Below, piece by piece: positions 58,500 to 64,000 of a stretch of 64,000 nt of DNA. Each line of letters opens with the position of its first letter. The stretch's first letter is position 1. The notes below the pieces were generated by a model. It saw only the letters and a program-made list of their open reading frames with translations, was not told the origin of the DNA and did no database searches. This stretch comes from Pedobacter frigiditerrae (GTDB lineage: Bacteria > Bacteroidota > Bacteroidia > Sphingobacteriales > Sphingobacteriaceae): NCBI RefSeq assembly GCF_032678705.1, contig NZ_JAVTSS010000002.1, positions 558,001-622,000 on the forward strand, read 5' to 3'. Position numbers and translations under genes: made by a program.

Positions 58500-59583
58500 A
58501 ACCGATTGACCATTTGAATTTTGTTCGGGCAATCAATTTTACAAGAAGAAGAGTTATGACATAAGTAATGGCAAACCTCATAATTGAGTAGCCAACTACG
58601 CCAAATGCCGACATTGTATTAACGTCTAATTGCAATGGGCGTAAAACTTCAATCAATAAATGATCAATGATAATCAAATGGAGCAAATAGATTCCAAAGG
58701 TAGTATGTCTGGGATTTAGTATTCTTTGTACATTTTTCATATCTTTTATTTTTAACAATAGAGCAAATATGCCAAAAGAATAAATAATGTTGGTGATCCT
58801 TAATGTATTAAAAGGATCTTTCAGATTTAAATCCATCAAATGCACAGATTCTAACGTCGCTAAGGCAAACAGCACTATGTTAACAACGATGATTGTTCCA
58901 AATGATATGTTACCCAAAATAGCTTTAACACGATCAAAGTGTTTGTTCAGAATAATACCTAGCCAGAGGTAAAATACAAACCCAAATAACGCTGTTGTAT
59001 GTTCTAATGGCAACCATCCATAATACAGATTTACACTATAAAACAAGGAGCATAATGCCAGAATGAATCCAAATTCCCATTTGTAAATGTATTTTTTAAA
59101 CAATAGTAAAATGGCAATACAGATTAAGAAATTGAGAATAAACCAGTAGTTGCTATGAAAAATTACTAAAAAAAACATTCCCACAGTTGAATCGTACCAA
59201 TTGATATGGCTTATATGGGGTGCAGTTGTTTTAAGCGTGATGAAAACTTGGTGACCTATTAGTAATGTCAAGTATATAAAGATCCAAAACAACCATGGCC
59301 CAACAGTATTCTTAAAACGGTTTTTAAGATATTGTATCGGTGTGTATTCTGTGAATTTATGGTTTATTAAGAACCCACTTATGAGAAAGAAAGTGATAGT
59401 AGCGAACTTAAAAACCGTCATATATCCAGCTTGGATCAACTTATCATTATAGCTCTCATATTTTAATAACCAAAAAGCAGAGCTATGTTCAAGAACAATA
59501 CCTAACATGGCTATGCCGCGAATAGAATCTATAAAATCAAAATTTTTCTTTGGCGTTTCTTGAGGGATGATGGTTTGAGTCAT
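58492..59583 (-). CDS. Acyltransferase 3 family membrane protein
   Basis: The 363-residue protein has about ten helices and the family start FDFIDSIRGIAMLGIVLEHSSAFW (R...H motif: DSIRG, LEHS), with HTTFGIYLLHLIIIDHLL near the end. Such proteins O-acetylate or otherwise acylate surface sugars. At the end of the glycan cluster it probably modifies the glycan. It is on the minus strand and convergent with the DUF4422 gene. Confidence 0.88.
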   Translation of the reverse strand: MTQTIIPQETPKKNFDFIDSIRGIAMLGIVLEHSSAFWLLKYESYNDKLIQAGYMTVFKFATITFFLISGFLINHKFTEYTPIQYLKNRFKNTVGPWLFWIFIYLTLLIGHQVFITLKTTAPHISHINWYDSTVGMFFLVIFHSNYWFILNFLICIAILLLFKKYIYKWEFGFILALCSLFYSVNLYYGWLPLEHTTALFGFVFYLWLGIILNKHFDRVKAILGNISFGTIIVVNIVLFALATLESVHLMDLNLKDPFNTLRITNIIYSFGIFALLLKIKDMKNVQRILNPRHTTFGIYLLHLIIIDHLLIEVLRPLQLDVNTMSAFGVVGYSIMRFAITYVITLLLVKLIARTKFKWSIGSR

Positions 59584-59620
59584 TAATTAATTGACAGGAT
59601 TTTACTAAATAGGTTTAAAA

Positions 59621-59653
59621 TAAAAAAGGGAACGATACAAATATCGCTCCCTT
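59621..59653 (-). terminator. Terminator after infB
   Basis: GGGAACGAT (59628-59636) pairs with ATCGCTCCC (59643-59651), with one mismatch. On the minus strand it is followed by a T run. It lies just after the infB stop at 59675. Confidence 0.85.
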
Positions 59654-59674
59654 ATATTTTAAGAATTAGAAATG

Positions 59675-62600
59675 TTACAATTTACGCTTCACTTCTACTT
59701 GTTCGTATGCCTCTACGATGTCACCAACCTCAATATTATTAAAGTTTTGGATGTTTAAACCACACTCGTAACCTTTAGCAACTTCTTTCACATCGTCTTT
59801 GAAACGTTTTAACGAAGCTAACTCTCCAGTATATACTACAACACCATCTCTTACAATACGGATTTTACTGTTTCTGGTAATTTTACCATCTAACACCATA
59901 CATCCTGCAATGGTACCAACTTTAGTAATTTTAAAGGTTTCTCTAATTTCTACGTTAGCCACAATTTTCTCTTCAAATTCTGGAGCCAACATACCTTCCA
60001 TCGCAGCCTTAATCTCATTAATCGCATCGTAGATAATAGAATATAAACGAATATCGATTTGCTCAGCCTCTGCTAATTTACGAGCGCCTGGCGAAGGGCG
60101 TACCTGGAAACCGATAATGATTGCATCTGAAGCAGATGCTAACAACACATCAGATTCTGAGATTTGACCTACAGCTTTACCAATAATATTGATTTGGATT
60201 TCTTCGGTAGATAGTTTCAATAATGAATCGGCAAGTGCCTCAATTGAACCATCCACATCACCTTTAACAATTAAGTTTAACTCTTTAAAGTTACCAATTG
60301 CCAAACGACGACCAATCTCATCCAGTGTAATATGTTTCTGCGTACGCAAACCTTGCTCACGCATTAATTGTAAACGTTTATTTGCAATCTCTCTCGCTTC
60401 AACTTCACTCTCCATTGCGTTGAATTTATCACCTGCAGTTGGAGCTCCTTGCATACCTAATACTTGTACTGGTACAGATGGACCTGCTTCATTTACCTTA
60501 GCACCACGTTCGTTAAATAAAGCTTTTACTTTACCACTATAACTTCCTGCTAAGATTGGATCTCCAACTCTTAATGTACCAGCTTGCACCAATACCGTAG
60601 TTACAATACCACGACCTTTATCTAGCGTTGCTTCGATAACTGTACCTGTTGCACGTTTGTTAGGGTTAGCCTGTAATTCTAATAATTCAGCTTCTAATAA
60701 TACTTTATCTAAAAGTAAATCAACATTTAATCCGCTTTTGCTTGAAATTTCTTGAGATTGGAATTTACCGCCCCAGTCCTCAACCAAGATATTCATTGCA
60801 GATAATTGTTCTTTTACCCTATCTGAGTTAGCGCCTGGCTTATCAATTTTTGTAAACGCAAATACCAAAGGAACACCAGCCGCTTGAGCGTGGTTAATTG
60901 CTTCTTTAGTTTGAGGCATCACAGCATCATCCGCAGCAATAACGATAATTGCAATATCGGCTACCTTAGCACCACGAGCACGCATCGCTGTAAATGCTTC
61001 GTGACCTGGTGTATCTAAGAAAGTAACTTGTTTGCCAGAGTTTGTGGTTACTTTATAAGCTCCAATGTGTTGTGTAATACCACCAGCCTCACCAGCTACT
61101 ACATTCGCTTTACGAATATAATCTAGCAATGATGTTTTACCATGATCTACGTGACCCATGATGGTTACCACAGGAACTCTAGTTTCTAAATCTTCTGGTG
61201 CGTCTTCTTCTTCAATTACACTATCAGCTTCTTCATCAGCTTTTACAAACTGAATTTCATAGCCAAATTCATCAGCAACAATTGTTAAAGTTTCAGCATC
61301 TAAACGCTGATTAATAGAAACGAACATACCCAAACTCATACAAGTACCAATAATTTTGGTAACTGGTACATCCATCATATTAGCTAATTCATTTGCCGTA
61401 ACAAACTCCGTAACCTTTAATACTTTAGATTGTAATTGTTCTTCTGCTGCTGCTTCCTCTGCAGTTAATGCAACATCATCACGTTTCTGACGACGTAATT
61501 TTGCTCTTTGCGCAAACTTACCAGATTTACCTGCTCCACTTAAACGAGCAAGTGTTGCTTTAATCTGATCTTGTATTTCTTTTTCTGTTGGCTCTTCTTT
61601 AGGACCGCCTGTTGCAGGAGCACCAGGTCTAGCATTTCTAAAGTTAGGGCGGCCGCCAGCTGTATTGTTTGTATTATTTCTAAAATCTGGTCTATTAGCT
61701 GGAACACCAGTACCTGCCGGACGAGGAGCTTGTTGTCCTTGTTGCTGAGGTTGGCTTTGTCCGCCTTGATTACCACCTTGTCCTTGTTGAGGAGCATTTG
61801 GTCCACCAGGAGTTTTCTTGCGTTTACGCTTACGTTTCGCAGCTTCACTATCACCAGAAGACGCTACAGGTTGGTTTCTTCGATCAGGCGTTGTTGGCAA
61901 TACAATTTTACCAATAATGTTTGGTCCTGATAATTTAACCGAACGAGCTTTAATTACCTCATCTTCTGCTGGAGTTTCTTTAACCTCTACAACCGGAGCA
62001 GGAATAACTGGTTCAGCAGCTTTTGGTTTTTCTTCAATCTTTACTTCTTGAACTGGTACTTTTACTTCTTGAACAGGTGCTTTTGCCTCTTCAATTGGCG
62101 CAGGTTTCTCGGCAACAGGCTCAGCAACTTTTGGTACTTCAGGAGCAGGTGTTTCTTTTTTAGCCTCTACTATAGGAGCTGGCTCTTCCTTTTTATCAGG
62201 ACGAGTTTTACTGTTTAAGTTGTTAAGGTCTATTTTACCAACAATTTTCACACCCGGCAAAGAACCTTCTTCTTCCTTAGCAACAACTGGTTCAGGAGCC
62301 TTTGCTGGCTCAACTGGTTTTGCCTCAACAGGTTTTTCTTCCTTAGGTTTCTCAACCGGAGGAGTATATGAATGAAGGTTTTTAATTAAAATGCCCTCGT
62401 TTTCAAAATCTTGTTTTTTACTAGGCACCTCAGGAGCTCTCTCAGCTGCTTCGGGTTCGTCACGACGTATTTTACCTATAACTATCTGATTGGCTTCTTC
62501 TTTTACGATTTTATCCCCCTGAAACTCTTTCATCAATGTATCATACATTTCTTTAGAAAGTTTTGTAGTGGGCTTATTTTCCACAGCAAAGCCCTTCTTA

Positions 62601-62683
62601 CCAAGAAATTCTACTGCTGTAGCGATTCCTATGTTAAGCTCTTTGGCTGCTTTAAATAAAATTACGGCTTTGTCGTCTGACAT
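59675..62683 (-). CDS. infB: Translation initiation factor IF-2
   Basis: It delivers initiator tRNA to the ribosome. The 1002 residues have an N-terminal helical IF2N domain (ILFKAAKELNIGIATAVEFL), a long Pro/Ala/Glu/Lys linker with a basic KRKRKRKK patch and a Gly/Gln-rich run, a second IF2N-like region, the GTPase domain (GHVDHGKTSLLD, DTPGHEAF, TKIDKPGA), and IF-2 domains II-IV. The long linker is usual for this phylum. It lies 72 nt downstream of nusA. Confidence 0.98.
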   Translation of the reverse strand: MSDDKAVILFKAAKELNIGIATAVEFLGKKGFAVENKPTTKLSKEMYDTLMKEFQGDKIVKEEANQIVIGKIRRDEPEAAERAPEVPSKKQDFENEGILIKNLHSYTPPVEKPKEEKPVEAKPVEPAKAPEPVVAKEEEGSLPGVKIVGKIDLNNLNSKTRPDKKEEPAPIVEAKKETPAPEVPKVAEPVAEKPAPIEEAKAPVQEVKVPVQEVKIEEKPKAAEPVIPAPVVEVKETPAEDEVIKARSVKLSGPNIIGKIVLPTTPDRRNQPVASSGDSEAAKRKRKRKKTPGGPNAPQQGQGGNQGGQSQPQQQGQQAPRPAGTGVPANRPDFRNNTNNTAGGRPNFRNARPGAPATGGPKEEPTEKEIQDQIKATLARLSGAGKSGKFAQRAKLRRQKRDDVALTAEEAAAEEQLQSKVLKVTEFVTANELANMMDVPVTKIIGTCMSLGMFVSINQRLDAETLTIVADEFGYEIQFVKADEEADSVIEEEDAPEDLETRVPVVTIMGHVDHGKTSLLDYIRKANVVAGEAGGITQHIGAYKVTTNSGKQVTFLDTPGHEAFTAMRARGAKVADIAIIVIAADDAVMPQTKEAINHAQAAGVPLVFAFTKIDKPGANSDRVKEQLSAMNILVEDWGGKFQSQEISSKSGLNVDLLLDKVLLEAELLELQANPNKRATGTVIEATLDKGRGIVTTVLVQAGTLRVGDPILAGSYSGKVKALFNERGAKVNEAGPSVPVQVLGMQGAPTAGDKFNAMESEVEAREIANKRLQLMREQGLRTQKHITLDEIGRRLAIGNFKELNLIVKGDVDGSIEALADSLLKLSTEEIQINIIGKAVGQISESDVLLASASDAIIIGFQVRPSPGARKLAEAEQIDIRLYSIIYDAINEIKAAMEGMLAPEFEEKIVANVEIRETFKITKVGTIAGCMVLDGKITRNSKIRIVRDGVVVYTGELASLKRFKDDVKEVAKGYECGLNIQNFNNIEVGDIVEAYEQVEVKRKL

Positions 62684-62755
62684 CTATTATCCTATTTTTT
62701 TACTAATTATATACAAAAGTAACGTTTATTCCTTGTTTATTCAAGCATACAACGT

Positions 62756-63991
62756 TTATTCAAATTCCGACTGAAGAATACCAATTACTTCTTTAATTGT
62801 TTCCTCTTCTAAATCGGTTCTTTTTACTAATTCATCAACAGATAAAGCTAATACACTTTTCGCTGTATCACAACCAATAGCTTTCAATTCATCAATGATC
62901 CAGCTATCAATTTCATCCGAGAATTCTTCGATATCTACATCTTCATCTTCTTCGCCAGCTTCACGATAAACATCAATTTCATACCCAGTTAATTTGCCAG
63001 CCAATTTAATGTTATGTCCGCCACGACCAATAGCTAGTGAAACCTGATCTGGTTTTAAGTAAACTGAAGCGTGTTTTGTAACATCATCTAATTTAATAGA
63101 TGTGATTTTTGCAGGGCTTAAAGCACGTTGAATATATAATGAAATATTATTTGTGAAATTAATTACATCAATGTTTTCATTTTTCAATTCTCTCACAATA
63201 CCGTGGATACGAGAACCCTTCATACCAACACATGCTCCTACAGGGTCAATTCTATCATCGTAAGATTCTACAGCAACTTTAGCACGCTCTCCTGGCTCAC
63301 GAACAATTTTCTTAATGGTAATTAAACCATCAAAAATTTCTGGAACTTCAATTTCGAATAAACGCTGTAAAAACTCAGGTGCAATTCTAGAGATGATGAT
63401 TTTTGGAGTTGCATTAACCATATCAACTTTAGAGATTACAGCACGAACTGCATCTCCTTTTTTGAAATAATCAGCTGGGATTTGTTCAGTTTTAGGCATC
63501 ATTAACTCGTTGCCTTCATCATCCAATACCAAAGTTTCTTTTTTCCAAACTTGATAAACCTCACCTGTTACAATCTCACCAACTCTATCCTTATATTTTT
63601 TGAAGATTTCGTCTTTCTCTAATTCTAAAACTTTAGAAACCAAAGTCTGGCGAGCTGCTAAAATCGCTCTGCGGCCAAAACTTTCTAAAGTGATTTGTTC
63701 TATGTAGTCGTCTCCAACTTCCATATCTGCATCTAATAACTTCACTTCTGCAAGTTCAATTTCTAAATCATCATCTTCAGAAAACCCATCTTCCATTACT
63801 TTTCTAGTTCTCCAGATTTCCAAATCCCCATTATCTGGATTCACGATTACGTCACAGTTTTCGTCTGTGCCATATTTTTTACGCAACATACTGCGAAATA
63901 CCTCTTCCAGTACACTAATTACTGTAGGGCGGTCGATATTCTTGAAGTCTTTAAACTCCTGAAATGAATCGATTAAGTTAATATTGCTCAT
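62756..63991 (-). CDS. nusA: Transcription termination/antitermination factor NusA
   Basis: It binds RNA polymerase and nascent RNA. The 411 residues have the N-terminal polymerase-binding domain, an S1 domain (KYKDRVGEIVTGEVYQVWKKETLVL), two KH domains (GMKGSRIHGIVRELKNENIDVI, AIGRGGHNIKLAGKLTGYEIDV), an acidic segment and a short helical C-terminal tail. E. coli NusA is longer because of two extra C-terminal repeats; the shorter form is normal in Bacteroidota. The gene starts 9 nt from the window end, so the probable rimP upstream is not visible. Confidence 0.97.
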   Translation of the reverse strand: MSNINLIDSFQEFKDFKNIDRPTVISVLEEVFRSMLRKKYGTDENCDVIVNPDNGDLEIWRTRKVMEDGFSEDDDLEIELAEVKLLDADMEVGDDYIEQITLESFGRRAILAARQTLVSKVLELEKDEIFKKYKDRVGEIVTGEVYQVWKKETLVLDDEGNELMMPKTEQIPADYFKKGDAVRAVISKVDMVNATPKIIISRIAPEFLQRLFEIEVPEIFDGLITIKKIVREPGERAKVAVESYDDRIDPVGACVGMKGSRIHGIVRELKNENIDVINFTNNISLYIQRALSPAKITSIKLDDVTKHASVYLKPDQVSLAIGRGGHNIKLAGKLTGYEIDVYREAGEEDEDVDIEEFSDEIDSWIIDELKAIGCDTAKSVLALSVDELVKRTDLEEETIKEVIGILQSEFE

Positions 63992-64000
63992 TTTTCTATT

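Noticed and set aside
62756..63991. NusA as truncated compared with E. coli
   Set aside because: All polymerase- and RNA-binding domains are present; the shorter C-terminus is usual in this phylum.
1..64000. CRISPR arrays, tRNA or rRNA genes, prophage or restriction systems
   Set aside because: No regular spaced repeats, no tRNA-like TTCGAATCC/acceptor pairs and no phage or restriction gene were noticed on reading; a dedicated tRNA scan was not possible.

Overview
The window is AT-rich bacterial DNA with the hallmarks of the Bacteroidota, most likely a Pedobacter-like member of the Sphingobacteriaceae. The evidence is TAnnTTTG-type -7 promoter boxes, many SCKKD-type lipoproteins, OmpA barrels with a calcium-binding linker, a two-lipoyl PdhC, rimP-nusA-infB style gene order and dispersed palindromic intergenic repeats. 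I recognise 57 protein genes (one cut by the left edge) and no rRNA, tRNA or CRISPR. The placement is inferred from protein and promoter style only.

Layout. 1-2250: an OsmC peroxidase, a stand-alone receiver and an NTF2-like protein, followed by a 372-bp MITE-like element. 2253-8156: hisS, a DUF418 membrane protein and pdhC-pdhA. 8620-14046: an NlpC/P60 endopeptidase, a CapA-like lipoprotein, an SPFH protein and the Prc/Tsp protease. 14153-19921: a signalling island with two paralogous TPR sensor kinases, one NarL-type response regulator, a lipoprotein and a stand-alone LuxR-type HTH protein. Its three promoter regions carry the same TACC-N8-GGTA palindrome, four copies in all, 34-35 bp from a -7 box. 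20017-25357: a cyanophycin locus with cyanophycinase, isoaspartyl peptidase and a TPR protein on one strand and cyanophycin synthetase divergent. 25547-32354: a six-gene operon with two unknown coiled-coil proteins, an inner-membrane-anchored solute-binding protein fused to OmpA, an ABC permease, an ABC ATPase and a CbbX-like AAA ATPase.

32416-48571 is mixed housekeeping and stress genes: DUF2383, a Crp-like regulator with an AhpD-like protein, DUF1543, a ceramidase-like (CREST) membrane protein, a fumC-led operon with an S1/P1 nuclease and a tyrosine phosphatase, a beta-lactamase-like hydrolase, ridA-eamA-recG, a major OmpA protein, pepP and meaB. 48699-59583 is a surface glycan cluster: an MsbA-like exporter, five glycosyltransferases, UDP-galactopyranose mutase, a DUF4422 protein and an acyltransferase. 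59675-63991 is infB and nusA.

The most interesting items are the autoregulated two-kinase circuit with a conserved operator, the ABC-OmpA-AAA operon of unknown role, the MITE-like insertion with a 9-bp target duplication inside another repeat, and a two-domain glycosyltransferase whose GT2 half has lost its metal-binding residues. Intergenic repeats of at least two families (GTCAT...ATGAC palindromes and a TCAGTCCTG...TTGTGCAA element) fill most gaps between convergent genes.
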